NCBI RefSeq assembly: GCF_021278965.1
Contig: NZ_CP065589.1
Span: forward strand, 3,911,001 to 3,975,000
DNA from: Chryseobacterium capnotolerans
GTDB lineage: Bacteria > Bacteroidota > Bacteroidia > Flavobacteriales > Weeksellaceae
Length of the DNA stretch: 64,000 nucleotides
Direction: 5' to 3'
Part shown: positions 1 through 9,614 of the stretch, piece by piece
Position numbering within the stretch: position 1 is the first letter of the stretch
Layout of the letters: each line of letters begins with the position of its first letter
Made by a program: the position numbers and the translations under genes
Notes under the pieces: model-generated
Databases searched by the model: none
Told to the model about the DNA's origin: nothing
The model's input: the letters and a program-made list of their open reading frames with translations, nothing else

Positions 1-768
1 TTGATAAGGCTTTCCAATGCTCAATTCAAAATTACCAATTCAAAGAGGGATATTCCTGCCTATGGTTTTGCGGTACAAATCAGGGATGAAAACAATAATC
101 TGCTTTCCAATTATCCCTTAGTGAATTTTCCGTTGTTCCCGGTTAATTCTGTTTCTACTTTTTTAAAACTGTTTACCGCTATTAATCAATCTTATAATAA
201 TAAATGGAGCAGCTTGTTTTCTTTGATAGCACAAATACTGAAAGTCATCCCATCTATTCTCACAGCTTCATTTATCAAAAATGCTTTAAAATTATTCAGC
301 AAGAGAAATGATTTCATTCTCTCTTTTGACTATCATTCTGTAGGTGCTTACCGTCTGGGAGATTATATGATGAAAATAAAAATAAGTCCCAGGTCCGTAA
401 ATAAAAATATGGATAAGAAGCAGAATGTTAAAAAAGCTTTAAGGAATTATCTTCAGAAGAATGATTTTACAGCAGATGTTTTAATTCAGCTTTGTTATGA
501 TTTGAAAGACCAACCTATCAACCGCCTGAATGTGGAATGGAAAAACTCTCCTTATATTAAAATCGGAGAAGTGAAAATAAATCAAGACGCTCTGTTGGAT
601 CCCCGTGATTGTAGTAATGAACTGCTTTCGTTTAATCCGTTTGAAAGTAAAATGATTTTTCAACCTGTCGGAAAGATCCAGAAATTACGCGATGGTGCTT
701 ATAAAGTATCTGTTCAGACCAGAAGAAAGATCAATACCCTTTTGCATGGGAAGAAAAGTGAATTGTAA
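1..768 (+). CDS. catalase-family heme protein, C-terminal part (cut by window start)
   Basis: The reading frame is open to base 1, so the start lies outside the window. The visible 255 residues resemble the C-terminal two thirds of the srpA-like catalase family: a segment around residue 20 (AYGFAVQIRD), a Tyr-containing stretch near residues 110-120 (SVGAYRLGDY) matching the proximal heme side, and the family ending with WKNSP, LSFNPF and the GKIQKLRDGAYK block. Homologues are usually about 330-350 residues, so roughly 90 residues are missing. These proteins bind heme and act on peroxides; the substrate here is unknown. It is the only plus-strand gene before 14 kb. Family call is by motif pattern only. 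Confidence 0.6.
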   Translation: MIRLSNAQFKITNSKRDIPAYGFAVQIRDENNNLLSNYPLVNFPLFPVNSVSTFLKLFTAINQSYNNKWSSLFSLIAQILKVIPSILTASFIKNALKLFSKRNDFILSFDYHSVGAYRLGDYMMKIKISPRSVNKNMDKKQNVKKALRNYLQKNDFTADVLIQLCYDLKDQPINRLNVEWKNSPYIKIGEVKINQDALLDPRDCSNELLSFNPFESKMIFQPVGKIQKLRDGAYKVSVQTRRKINTLLHGKKSEL

Positions 769-945
769 TTATTCAGAAAGGATATCAATACTTTTATCAT
801 ATTACTATTTAAACTGACAATTTTTTCATTAATAAAAAAGACTATTATACATTTTTATCATGTAGGATATACCTGAAATTAAGATGCTTTCTTTTGTTTT
901 AGACTTAGAATCTTCCAACTGTTTTTTGATATCCTCAGAAAAACA

Positions 946-1950
946 TCAATAAATATGTTGTCTATAGTAATGATAATAATTTGCAATTGAATTAAAAACC
1001 ACCACTGAGTTTCCATTGACTCCAAAAGTTCCATCATCATTTATATAATCAAAGCTTGATGGTAATATTTCACCATTAATTTTTAAAAGATTATACTTGT
1101 TATTTTTTTTAAATACTCCAATAATATTATTTTGATAAGCAGAACTTATACATTCTATCTTTGTTGAAATGGCTAAATGTAATTCATTATTTTTATAAGT
1201 GTAATAATTCCAAATATTGTTTTCATATACCATAATATATTCACCTAAAAATTTGGCCTTTTTATATTTTAGTTTAAGCAGTTCATTTCCATTTGAAAGG
1301 AATAAACCATAATTATTTTTTTTCTGAACAAGTATTAGGTTTATGTCATCATTTTCTTTGTATATCAATCTATTTTTTGAAATTATAGAATCCATATCAG
1401 TTTTAAAAACTGATTCATTAGTTTCGGCTTTAATTAAACGATATTTGTTAGAATCTGTTTTTTTAATAAAATAATCTGGAATAACAGGTTCTGCACATGT
1501 AGTATATCCTTGTTGTAAAAAGCCATTTTCTAAATTATAAATTGCTTTTTCTGAATCATTATTAGAAAATATTCCGTATTTCTCATAAGAAGATAATCGA
1601 ATGGTATTGGGATTGTTAGGAAAATAAATAAATTTTCCTGCTCTATCAATGAGCCCCCAACGATTATTATATTTTACAATGGCTGTTTTTCCTATAAAAG
1701 GATAAGCCACTTCATATCCCTCAGGAATTATCTTAGTTTTGGTTTTGCTATTATAAAAATAATCATTATTGCCTTTATTTTTAAGACTACTTACAAAGAT
1801 TGTATCATTAGTTGACATTTTAATGACTTCACTTAGTAGATCAAAATCTATTTTATCTTTAAACTTATCAAGAATATTTTGTGAATAACAAAATTCATGA
1901 AGGAATAATAAAATAACAAATGAATAGATTGTGCGTTTTTGTAATCCCAT
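946..1950 (-). CDS. secreted WG-repeat-like protein
   Basis: The 334-residue protein starts with a hydrophobic signal peptide (residues about 7-22) with a likely cleavage near CYSQ. It then shows the alternating pattern of WG repeats: NNRWGLIDRAGKFIYFP at about residue 95 and weaker copies such as KNNYGLFLSNGNELLKLKYK and NNKYNLLKINGEILPS. WG repeats build beta-rich solenoids and no enzymatic residues are seen. It follows the effector/immunity pair on the same strand 73 bp downstream and may be part of that locus, for example as an accessory or second immunity protein; this is inference. Codon use is AT-rich like its neighbours. Confidence 0.75.
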   Translation of the reverse strand: MGLQKRTIYSFVILLFLHEFCYSQNILDKFKDKIDFDLLSEVIKMSTNDTIFVSSLKNKGNNDYFYNSKTKTKIIPEGYEVAYPFIGKTAIVKYNNRWGLIDRAGKFIYFPNNPNTIRLSSYEKYGIFSNNDSEKAIYNLENGFLQQGYTTCAEPVIPDYFIKKTDSNKYRLIKAETNESVFKTDMDSIISKNRLIYKENDDINLILVQKKNNYGLFLSNGNELLKLKYKKAKFLGEYIMVYENNIWNYYTYKNNELHLAISTKIECISSAYQNNIIGVFKKNNKYNLLKINGEILPSSFDYINDDGTFGVNGNSVVVFNSIANYYHYYRQHIY

Positions 1951-2023
1951 ATTATTTTTTAATTTGGAAATTTAGTGAAACTGACTTTGTGTGAGCTTAT
2001 TCATTATTAAAAAAAAATAATGC

Positions 2024-2647
2024 TTAATTGTTGATATATTTATAAGTGCTTGTTCCTATAATCTTTCCGGTAATCCCATCTAATTTGATGATTTCAACCA
2101 AATCTGATTTCTTTAAATGCTCAATTTCCCATACTGGATCTCCATTTTCTAGATCTCTAAAAATTTTATTATGCCATCCCGTACTCTGCAAAATAGGACC
2201 TTTGTCTATTTTTATTCCTTTATTTTTACAAAAATTTAAAATATCCTCAAAAGTAAATTTGAATGGTATATCATAATCTGTTTCCTTGATAAGATTTCCC
2301 TTTTCATCAAATTCGTACCAGATACCTTTTTTAAATGCATCTCCATTGAATCCAATACCTTTTCTTTTTATATTTCCGTTGGAGTAAAAAGATTTTGAAA
2401 TCATATAATAAGAGTCTTTAAAAGTCTCTAAATAATATTTTCCTGAATTTGAAACTGTCATTTCAATATAATTTCCATTAGATAAAAATTCTCTTAATAT
2501 ATCAGAACTTTCTTTTATAGAACTATTAAATTTTATTGAGTCAAATTTTTCAAAGTTATTATCTACTTCTGGTATCATAACAGGTTTTTTTTGAGCATTA
2601 CAAGAAATATTAGCTAATAATATCAATAAAAAAAGATATTTAATCAT
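2024..2647 (-). CDS. lipoprotein with MORN-like repeat, likely immunity partner
   Basis: The 207-residue protein has a lipoprotein signal with Cys16 (LANISC), so it should be anchored in the envelope. Around residues 85-115 there is a repeat of the kind found in toxin-antitoxin or MORN-like families (SFYSNGNIKRKG, WYEFDEKGNLIKETDYD). Its start overlaps the stop of the preceding metzincin-like effector by 4 bp (ATGA), a strong sign of translational coupling. Coupling to a putative secreted protease and periplasm-facing anchoring make an immunity role plausible, but no known immunity family is recognised. Confidence 0.7.
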   Translation of the reverse strand: MIKYLFLLILLANISCNAQKKPVMIPEVDNNFEKFDSIKFNSSIKESSDILREFLSNGNYIEMTVSNSGKYYLETFKDSYYMISKSFYSNGNIKRKGIGFNGDAFKKGIWYEFDEKGNLIKETDYDIPFKFTFEDILNFCKNKGIKIDKGPILQSTGWHNKIFRDLENGDPVWEIEHLKKSDLVEIIKLDGITGKIIGTSTYKYINN

Positions 2648-4146
2648 AGATTCGTTATTTTAGAGTTTGTTTTTTGCCATTGCCATTTCCAGAGACTATA
2701 CCGAAGTTTTTCATTAATATGAGAATAATCCATAATATTTTCTGTCATTCCATAAATGTAGGTATATTCTGCATTAGAATCTGCAGCATTATTGGTAAAA
2801 CTATGAGGTATTCCTTTGGTATGCAAGAATTCATGTGCTGCGGTTTCATTGCTCTTTCCAGGAAATAGGATTACAAAATCATTGAGGGCATAGCCATTCA
2901 AACCTTTATACGCATTTGATTTGTCCATACAGCCTCCATTTTCTCCCAGATAAAAGGCGACAAAATATTTACTGTATTTGTATTCATTCTCTTTTTTATT
3001 CTTCAGGTCTTCTTTTAGTTTTCCGTTAAGGTAAAAAGCAAGATTCATATATCCTTTTACATGAGCCGAAGGAATATGCTTTTCATTGTCATAATATGCC
3101 AATATATTTCTACCTTCCACATATTTTCCGCCTGATTGTAAATTAGAATCAGAAGATAAATCCAGAGAATAGGTTTCTACCTCTATTTCAATCAATGCGT
3201 GCCGAAGATATTTTTCAAATAACTCTTTTTGCCCAGAAGCCATTCCTTTTCTTTCTCCTTTTGTGAGTATAATTTCAGGTGTTTTAATTTCTACTAATAG
3301 CGCCTTAGCCTTCTTCCTTTTCGAAGCATCATTCGCCCAGACCTTCAGTTTTCCAGCCAGCTGTTCTAATTCTTTTCCTTCTTCATTTTTAGAAACAGCA
3401 TATACTTCTATATCCTGATCCACAAAAAATTCTTCCAAGCATTCTATTGTAACATAATCTTTAAGATCATGTTTACCCTTGCTTTTGGTAGTGATTTCCA
3501 TCGGGTCTATCTTAAAATGGGGATTCTCTTTAAATATTAAAATCTGTGGTTCTTCGTCCACTTCCACAATAAGGCTTAACAACGCTTTGGTATTGCTAAA
3601 ACCAGAAGCTGTAAGATTTCCGGATTCATCTTTTATCTGGGAAGGATACAAAGAAAGCCAGGAACAGAAATAATCTTCTGCACTGCCATCTGCTTTTTTC
3701 TTCCAGGGAATACTATATACTCCATATTCATTCCTTAGCCTGGCAAATAGAGAGGACGAGGTTTTAAAATCTCCTTCATATTCATTAGGATCGGTTTCCA
3801 GCGTGGTAAAAGCTTTATCTTTTTTATCTTTACTTTTCTTATACTGTTCAGCGACTACCTCTTTATAATTTTTATCTCCAAAATTGGAAGTCTCCCCCAA
3901 CCGCATCCAATCGAAGCCATAATCTTCTCCTTTCCAATGATCTTTTGCCCTGAACTGCACCAGACATTTCGCGGGTAACTCTATTCCCGGTGCATATTTG
4001 GGAATTCCATAACTAACCCCATCTTTTACACCTGTTTCTGTAATTGAATTCCCTGCAGTAGTGATAATATTTTCATTGGAATACATGCTATGCCCTTCCT
4101 GGGAAATCTTGGTATAGGTCCCCTTTACAATTCTCGTTCTGCTCAT
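2644..4146 (-). CDS. putative contact-dependent effector with metzincin-type protease motif
   Basis: The 500-residue protein carries HExxHxxGxxH at residues 438-448 (HEFLHTKGIPH) followed by a Met-turn-like IMDYS at 471-475, the zinc site of metzincin proteases. The N-terminus (MSRTRIVKGTYTKISQEGHS) has no signal peptide; similar N-termini occur on polymorphic effectors of Bacteroidota that I associate with type VI-like delivery (inference). Residues 60-400 hold repeated beta-rich segments without recognised domains. A 4-bp overlap couples it to a lipoprotein, which fits toxin plus immunity. No secretion genes are in the window. Alternative: an intracellular processing protease. Confidence 0.7.
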   Translation of the reverse strand: MSRTRIVKGTYTKISQEGHSMYSNENIITTAGNSITETGVKDGVSYGIPKYAPGIELPAKCLVQFRAKDHWKGEDYGFDWMRLGETSNFGDKNYKEVVAEQYKKSKDKKDKAFTTLETDPNEYEGDFKTSSSLFARLRNEYGVYSIPWKKKADGSAEDYFCSWLSLYPSQIKDESGNLTASGFSNTKALLSLIVEVDEEPQILIFKENPHFKIDPMEITTKSKGKHDLKDYVTIECLEEFFVDQDIEVYAVSKNEEGKELEQLAGKLKVWANDASKRKKAKALLVEIKTPEIILTKGERKGMASGQKELFEKYLRHALIEIEVETYSLDLSSDSNLQSGGKYVEGRNILAYYDNEKHIPSAHVKGYMNLAFYLNGKLKEDLKNKKENEYKYSKYFVAFYLGENGGCMDKSNAYKGLNGYALNDFVILFPGKSNETAAHEFLHTKGIPHSFTNNAADSNAEYTYIYGMTENIMDYSHINEKLRYSLWKWQWQKTNSKITNL

Positions 4147-4374
4147 GGTATAGAAATTAAGTGTTATGATTTCTTTCTATAGTACCATAAGTAATGAGCT
4201 GCTTGAACAGCTTTGAATTTAAGATGCTTTTTTTCATAAGTGTGTTTTTAATTAATAACTCTCTAAATTTAGAAATATTATTTCACTCAGAAAATATTTT
4301 TTTTCCATAAACATCTGAAAGTGTTTCAGTTCTATAACTATTTATTTTTAGTTGTATCACGCTTATTAAATAAA

Positions 4375-4414
4375 AAAAGCCGCGAATACACTTATAATTT
4401 GTGCATTAGCGGCA
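4375..4414 (-). terminator. Rho-independent terminator of the DUF1348 gene
   Basis: On the minus strand a hairpin with arms GCCGC and GCGGC, extended by imperfect pairing, is followed by a run of seven T. It lies about 40 bp after the stop of the DUF1348 gene. The rest of 4147-4452 shows no gene. Confidence 0.7.
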
Positions 4415-4452
4415 AGGAAAATCTTTGAATCTTTACTCTTGGTTGTATTCTT

Positions 4453-4866
4453 TTATCTCAATTTACGTTCCTCTTCTTTTATAGCAAGGTCATTAATACT
4501 AGCATATCTTTTAGCCATTAATCCGTTCTCATCAAATTCCCAATTTTCATTTCCATAGGCTCTGAACCAGTTTCCTTCTTTGGTCTGGTATTCATATTCG
4601 AAACGAACGGCAATACGGTTGTCTGTGTGTGCCCAGTATTCTTTCTTAAGTTTATAATTGAGTTCTTTTTCCCATTTCTTCTGAAGAAATACAACAATTT
4701 CTTCTCTTCCGTTCACAAAAGTATCTCTGTTTCTCCATTCACTGTCTAAGGTATATGCTTTGGATACTTTTTCAGGATCCTTACTGTTCCAGGCATCTTC
4801 TGCCATCTGAATTTTTTGATTTGCCGTTTCAAGAGTGAAAGGCGGTAGCGGATGTTTCTGTTCCAT
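4453..4866 (-). CDS. DUF1348 family protein (NTF2/SnoaL-like fold)
   Basis: The 137-residue protein matches DUF1348 almost end to end: PPFTLETA near the start, [40 protein letters not shown] and the closing [18 protein letters not shown]. The family has the small NTF2-like fold and no settled reaction. It starts 3 bp after the TetR regulator's stop, so both probably share one transcript driven by the promoter at 5417-5447. This suggests that the TetR protein controls it. Confidence 0.85.
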   Translation of the reverse strand: MEQKHPLPPFTLETANQKIQMAEDAWNSKDPEKVSKAYTLDSEWRNRDTFVNGREEIVVFLQKKWEKELNYKLKKEYWAHTDNRIAVRFEYEYQTKEGNWFRAYGNENWEFDENGLMAKRYASINDLAIKEEERKLR

Positions 4867-4869
4867 TAT

Positions 4870-5397
4870 TTAAAAAATTAAATGGTTAACTATTTTTTTT
4901 GATTTCAATATCAGTTCATTCGATTTAAAAAGCTGGCTTTCTATAATGCTGCTTTCAAAAAGCATATAAATATGGTCGGAAAGAGCATCATCTTTGAGTA
5001 ATTCCAGGAAATAATTTCTAAGATCTGCTTTGTGAGCCTGAATTACATTCAGAATTTTAACATTATCCATCGGGATTTCTGATAAAATATTCAGGAAACT
5101 GCAACCTCTGAAATTTTCTTTCTCATTCATATAGATCAGGAAATCAAAAGCGTTGATGATTTTCGAATTCACATTTTCTGATTGGGCAGAAAAAACATGA
5201 AGCTCATTAAACCAATATTCATGTCTTACCTTAAGAAACTCTACACACAAGTCTTCTTTGGATTTAAAGTGAAGATAAAAGCTTGCTTTGGCTACTCCTG
5301 CATCAGAAATAATCTGGTTGATTCCCGTAGAATTATAGCCCTGCCTTGCAAACAGATCAAACGTTGTTTCTATAATTCTTTCTCTTGGGGATTTCAT
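4870..5397 (-). CDS. TetR/AcrR family transcriptional regulator
   Basis: I place the start at MKSPRERI (5397), not at an upstream in-frame ATG at 5508. A -7 box lies at 5417-5424, so the longer start would fall outside the transcript. The 175-residue protein opens with a TetR DNA-binding helix-turn-helix (IIETTFDLFARQGYNSTGINQI, then AKASFYLHFKSKEDL). The C-terminal ligand domain is family-typical and gives no ligand clue. An operator-like palindrome sits on its own promoter, so autorepression is likely. It is followed after 3 bp by a DUF1348 gene. Confidence 0.88.
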   Translation of the reverse strand: MKSPRERIIETTFDLFARQGYNSTGINQIISDAGVAKASFYLHFKSKEDLCVEFLKVRHEYWFNELHVFSAQSENVNSKIINAFDFLIYMNEKENFRGCSFLNILSEIPMDNVKILNVIQAHKADLRNYFLELLKDDALSDHIYMLFESSIIESQLFKSNELILKSKKIVNHLIF

Positions 5398-5416
5398 ATT
5401 GCTTTCTTTTATAGAA

Positions 5417-5453
5417 CAAATGTATGAAAAAAACAACATACAGACAAGTCTGT
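5417..5453 (-). promoter_or_regulatory. tetR promoter with TetR-type operator
   Basis: On the minus strand a -7 box TACATTTG (5417-5424) is preceded, after 20 bp, by TTG (5445-5447). The TTG lies inside the near-palindrome ACAGAC-nn-GTCTGT at 5440-5453, a classic TetR-family operator shape. Binding there would block the -33 element. Confidence 0.75.
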
Positions 5454-5616
5454 CTATTTTATTTGAATATAAATTCCTATATAAGAGTTGGAAAACGCAA
5501 AGGCGCAAATTTTTATAATGTAGAATATTATATTAAGATGCAAGGATTTTATCTACGATAAAATTTAATACCGTAAAAAATACCTCATTAAATCTTGTAT
5601 CTTATATTTTCTCAAC

Positions 5617-5657
5617 AAAAGAGCCCTCCAGAATTAAATTCCGGAGGGCTCTTTTTT
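5617..5657 (-). terminator. strong terminator after terC
   Basis: Arms GAGCCCTCC (from 5621) and GGAGGGCTC close a long stem with A and T runs on both sides. It can terminate in either direction and follows the terC stop by 16 bp on the minus strand. The remaining bases 5398-5616 contain only the tetR promoter and repeat-like AT-rich sequence. Confidence 0.85.
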
Positions 5658-5672
5658 TGTATTGTTTATATC

Positions 5673-6759
5673 TTATTTTTCTTCTAATTCTTCTTTCTTC
5701 TCTTCTTCTTTATCAGGGAAGATAACGGATAAAAGAACTGAAATAACCAATACTCCACCTACAATCCCTAATGAAATTGGAGAAGGAATATGAATCCATG
5801 GTGCAATAAGCATTTTAACTCCGATGAACGACAGGATAATCGCCAATCCATAAGGAAGTTTGCTGAACATGTGGATAAAGTTGGCTAATAGGAAATATAA
5901 TGATCTAAGACCTAAAATTGCAAAGATATTCGATGTATACAGGATAAACGGATCATTTGAAATCGCAAAGATCGCCGGAATGGAATCTACTGCAAAAAGA
6001 ACGTCCGTAAACTCAATAACTCCTACTACGACTAATAGTGGTGTTGCCATTTTGATCCCATTCTGAATGGTGAAGAACTTATCACCATCATAATTATCAG
6101 AAACTTTCCAGAAGCTCTTAATTAATCTTGCACCTGCAGTATTGCTGTAGTCTTCATCTTCATCATCTCCACCGTCGCCCCATGATTTGATCCCGGCATA
6201 CACCAAGAATAAACCGAACAAGGTCATTACCACATTAATTTTCACAGGTGTTCCAAAAATATCCATTTCAGGAAGATAGGTAAGGTTAATCAACCCTACT
6301 CCTGCAAAGATAAATATCGCTCTGAAGATTAGTGCTCCAATAATACCCCAGAAAAGAACTTTATGGTGAAGGAATTTCGGAACTTTAAAGAATCCGAAAA
6401 CCAGGATAAATACGAATAAGTTATCTACAGAAAGGGCTTTCTCAATCCAGTAAGCTGCCTGGTACTGTGTAAATTTCTCTACCGCCAGTGCATGACTCTC
6501 AGGGGTTCCGTCTGTATTGAAGACCCAATACACGACTCCTGAAAAGATCATAGACAGCGAGATCCATACGATAGACCAGATGGTAGCTTCCTTGGGAGGA
6601 AACTTCGTGGCTTTTTTTGTTGAAAACTCCTAAATCCAGGAGTAACATGATAACGACTGTTACCGCAAATCCCCACACCAAGCCAGGGTGCAGATCTAAA
6701 ATACTTTGATGTTCCACTTGAGTTATGTTATTATATGATAAAAGCAATAGATGTAACAA
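5673..6759 (-). CDS. terC: TerC/Alx family integral membrane protein (frameshifted)
   Basis: The N-terminal part (LDLHPGLVWGFAVTVVIMLLLDLGVF) is in one frame and the rest (from about KEATIWSIVWISLSMIFSGV) in another. Removing one G from the GGG at 6594-6596 joins them into about 361 residues, the usual size for this family. Multiple membrane helices carry the conserved acidic residues of TerC (VDNLFVF; EFTDVLFAVDSIPAIFAIS). Members act in manganese/metal homeostasis or tellurite resistance. It is the last gene of the ter operon. The shift is more likely a consensus error than decay, because both halves are otherwise intact. Confidence 0.85.
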
Positions 6760-6803
6760 AGTACAAATATTGCTATTTTATTTACATTTTGATGTATAAA
6801 CGA

Positions 6804-7412
6804 TTATAAATAATTCATCTGTACAGTTTGGATCGTCTGCTCCAGCTTTCTGTCAGCTGTAGGATCTCCAATCGCATTGAATTTCCATTCACCGTTTCTT
6901 CTGTAGAATACGCCCAATACCATAGCAACATGTCCTCTGAAAGAAGCATCGTTAGCTACATCATATTTAGCAAAAACCTCTTTTACATTGGTTGGAGTTC
7001 CCTCATAAATACGGATAGACGCAAAAGGAATAGTTCCAAAGTCCTGACCTTTGTAGCTGTTCAATACCATTGCCACGTGATCCACGTTAGGCTCAAGGTT
7101 ACTGAAATCTACAGTGATCACTTCGTTATCTAATCCATCATCCCCGTTGATATCACCTGTAAGATCATCTCCACTGTGTCTTACAGAACCGTTTCTTGAT
7201 TTCAGATTTCCGAAATACACTACTTCAGTAACATTTTTGTTTGAATCATATAAAATACAGCTTCCGTCTAAGTCTACTGCTTCTTTTTTAGTTCCGAAAA
7301 GTCCTTTTTTTTCAATTGCTCCCCAGTTGATTCCTACACAAGCTTGGGAAAGTTCAGCTCCGTTTTCTTTTTTAAGGTTGATTCTCTGACCTTTTTGTAA
7401 GTTGATCGCCAT
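6804..7412 (-). CDS. TerD family calcium-binding stress protein
   Basis: The 202-residue protein begins MAINLQKGQRINL and has the TerD pattern VDLDGSCILYD, SVRHSGDDLTGD and FYRRNGEWKFNAIGD. Acidic residues in these loops bind calcium in characterised TerD domains. It has extra residues compared with the second TerD of the operon (9615-10172), mainly around AIEKKGLFGTKKEA. It lies between the unknown gene 7479-8426 and terC on one strand, and probably acts in the cytosolic Ter complex at the membrane. Confidence 0.92.
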   Translation of the reverse strand: MAINLQKGQRINLKKENGAELSQACVGINWGAIEKKGLFGTKKEAVDLDGSCILYDSNKNVTEVVYFGNLKSRNGSVRHSGDDLTGDINGDDGLDNEVITVDFSNLEPNVDHVAMVLNSYKGQDFGTIPFASIRIYEGTPTNVKEVFAKYDVANDASFRGHVAMVLGVFYRRNGEWKFNAIGDPTADRKLEQTIQTVQMNYL

Positions 7413-7478
7413 CTTTTTATGTTTAGTTGTTATTTACATTTTTTGCGAAAATATAATTCGCTTGTTTCAAATTTCGTT

Positions 7479-8426
7479 TTATTGATTATTCAGATTCAAA
7501 TTAAGCATTGCCCGTAGAATATTTGTTTCTTCATCAAAAGCAAATATTTTGCTCATAATATCTATATTCTCGAGGTTTCTGATATAATCCTTCAAGACCG
7601 CTTCTACCTCTGGTGGTAAGTTGCGTTTTCTTTCATTCATTGTATTTTCCAGCTCTTCATTTTTATTCTTAAGCTGGTCAATAATGGTACTCTGATTGGA
7701 TTGATTTTCAGAAATATCAAGCTTATCCAGTTCCTTATCGAAAAGATAAAGCTTTTTATCATCTACACTGAAAATAAAATAATCATCAGTCTGAAAGATT
7801 TTGAAAAGCTCATATTCATGAGTCCCGATAGCATAGCCACAGACAAAACGGACTTTAAACCCCTGTATATTCAACCTTCCTAAGAGCTTTCTTTCAATAG
7901 AATAATCTTTGTATTGATAGGCAGGAAAAGATTCCGCCTTCAGTAGAGATTCATCTGCTTCCAGCCTATAAAATTCCTTCGCATATTTTTTATGAAAATA
8001 CAGTACATTATCCCAATTGGCTGTGAAAACATCTTCTGTAAGGTCTTTGTACAAAGCTTTCAGATGCTGAGAAAATATACCGCTGTACATTTTCCTGTCG
8101 GTCTGAAAACTGTCTACCTGTCTTTCTTCAAAACCTGAAATATATTTTTTATTGATGTCAATTTCATTAAGCACCGCCAGCATATCATTTTCCTTCTGCC
8201 TTTTGATCTTAGTCAAAAGTTCTATGAGGCTGTCGGTATACTGCAGGTGGAAAAGTTCCAGTTTATTGTAATCCAGGGCCGTATTTTCCTGGAACAGATT
8301 GTGGATAATATCGGTTTTGATGTAAATGGATATTATGTCAATATGTTCAAAAAAATTAGCCAGAAGTTTAAGCCTTGTTAACCTTCTTTTGCTCTGTGAC
8401 AATATGGTTGCTGCATCTTCCCCCAC
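7479..8426 (-). CDS. ter-operon protein of unknown function, helical
   Basis: I do not recognise this 315-residue protein. It is rich in charged helices with coiled-coil character near residues 85-110 and 245-270 (LKNKNEELENTMNERKRNL). There are no membrane segments or clear catalytic motifs. The start is GTG at 8424-8426; a TAG four codons upstream rules out a longer start. It lies 16 bp after telA and 66 bp before the shorter-spaced TerD gene, so it belongs to the operon. A structural role beside TelA is only a guess. Confidence 0.7.
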   Translation of the reverse strand: MGEDAATILSQSKRRLTRLKLLANFFEHIDIISIYIKTDIIHNLFQENTALDYNKLELFHLQYTDSLIELLTKIKRQKENDMLAVLNEIDINKKYISGFEERQVDSFQTDRKMYSGIFSQHLKALYKDLTEDVFTANWDNVLYFHKKYAKEFYRLEADESLLKAESFPAYQYKDYSIERKLLGRLNIQGFKVRFVCGYAIGTHEYELFKIFQTDDYFIFSVDDKKLYLFDKELDKLDISENQSNQSTIIDQLKNKNEELENTMNERKRNLPPEVEAVLKDYIRNLENIDIMSKIFAFDEETNILRAMLNLNLNNQ

Positions 8427-8442
8427 CGTAGTACCCTATAAA

Positions 8443-9612
8443 TTAACCTCTGACATTTGCTTTCAGTTCGTGCTCTAATGTCTGAAGATCCTGATCCAGT
8501 TTTCTTCTGTTATCAGCTCCTTGTTTCTGAATCTGTTTCACTTCATTTAATGTATTGATCAACATTGAAGTTGTTTCTCTCAACGTTTCTACAGAAACAA
8601 TAGTCTGTTCGTTAGCTCTCGCTACATTAATGGAGTTCTGACCTAGACGCTCAGCATTCTTTCTTAAGATTTCTTCAGTAGTAGAAGATACTTTCTGCTG
8701 GATTTCAATATTCTGCTGTTGTCTGTACATAGCAACGGCAAGTGAAAGTTGGTTTTTCCATACAGGAAGTGTCGTGGTAAGAATAGTCTGTGCTTTTTCT
8801 GCAATAGAAACGTTGTTATTCTGAACCAATCTGATCTGAGGAAGCGATTGCATCATAATTACACGCACCACTTTAAGATCAGCCATTCTTCTGTCTAATC
8901 TTGCAATAAAATCTCTTTTGTCTGCAATCTGATAATCCTGAAAGCTAGCAGGGTTGGCTTCCATTTGAGCCAATTCTACAGCAGCTCTTTCCATTCTTAT
9001 ATTTCCTGCAATTACAAGATCTTCAATCTGCTTAATAGAGTTCACATTGCTTTCAAAAATAGTCTGAAGAACTGCATTATCTTTGGTGGAAGTAATGATT
9101 CCTGCATTTACTTTATAAGAGATCTGTTCAATATTGTTGATGATCTTGTCATACTTTGTAAATAAATTTTCTACCTGAGTGATTACCTTCTTCATGAATG
9201 GCAATTTGCTCAGGAAGCTTTTTACTTTATTTCCGTTTAGCTCTTCTACGTCTACATAGTTCAGCTCTACCAAAAGATCATTGATAAGCCCCCCTACTTC
9301 TCCAGAGTTTGATCTCCTTACGTTTCCTAAGAAACTGTCACTCTGATTAGTTAACGTTTTCTGAAGCTCAGCTCCAAAATTCACAATGGATCCCGGATTA
9401 GCTTCATCAATAGAGTTTGCTAAAACTTCATATTTCTGACGTTCTTCTGACTGCAGCTGAGTCAGATTTACATTTCCCTCTCTATCCACAAGAACCGCTG
9501 GTGCTGCATTCTCAACAGGCTGTGCCGGTGGAACCATTGGAGCCGGTTCAAATGTTCTAAGAGGTTCAATTGATCCAAGTGGATCTATCGGTTGATTTTC
9601 TTGATTGTCCAT
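8443..9612 (-). CDS. telA: TelA/KlaA family toxic anion resistance protein
   Basis: The 389-residue protein has a Pro-rich N-terminus (residues 1-45), then the long helical TelA core, including the segment around LPVWKNQLSLAVAMYRQQQN and the C-terminal EEILRKNAERLGQNSINVARANEQ. The ending LETLRETTSML-like region and coiled coil are typical. The family is linked to tellurite and other membrane stress resistance, mechanism unsettled. It starts 2 bp after the TerD gene 9615-10172. Confidence 0.9.
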   Translation of the reverse strand: MDNQENQPIDPLGSIEPLRTFEPAPMVPPAQPVENAAPAVLVDREGNVNLTQLQSEERQKYEVLANSIDEANPGSIVNFGAELQKTLTNQSDSFLGNVRRSNSGEVGGLINDLLVELNYVDVEELNGNKVKSFLSKLPFMKKVITQVENLFTKYDKIINNIEQISYKVNAGIITSTKDNAVLQTIFESNVNSIKQIEDLVIAGNIRMERAAVELAQMEANPASFQDYQIADKRDFIARLDRRMADLKVVRVIMMQSLPQIRLVQNNNVSIAEKAQTILTTTLPVWKNQLSLAVAMYRQQQNIEIQQKVSSTTEEILRKNAERLGQNSINVARANEQTIVSVETLRETTSMLINTLNEVKQIQKQGADNRRKLDQDLQTLEHELKANVRG

Positions 9613-9614
9613 AA

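Noticed and set aside
6585..6605. Programmed frameshift in terC
   Set aside because: No known slippery signal or stimulatory structure is seen, and eight other genes show the same type of homopolymer change.
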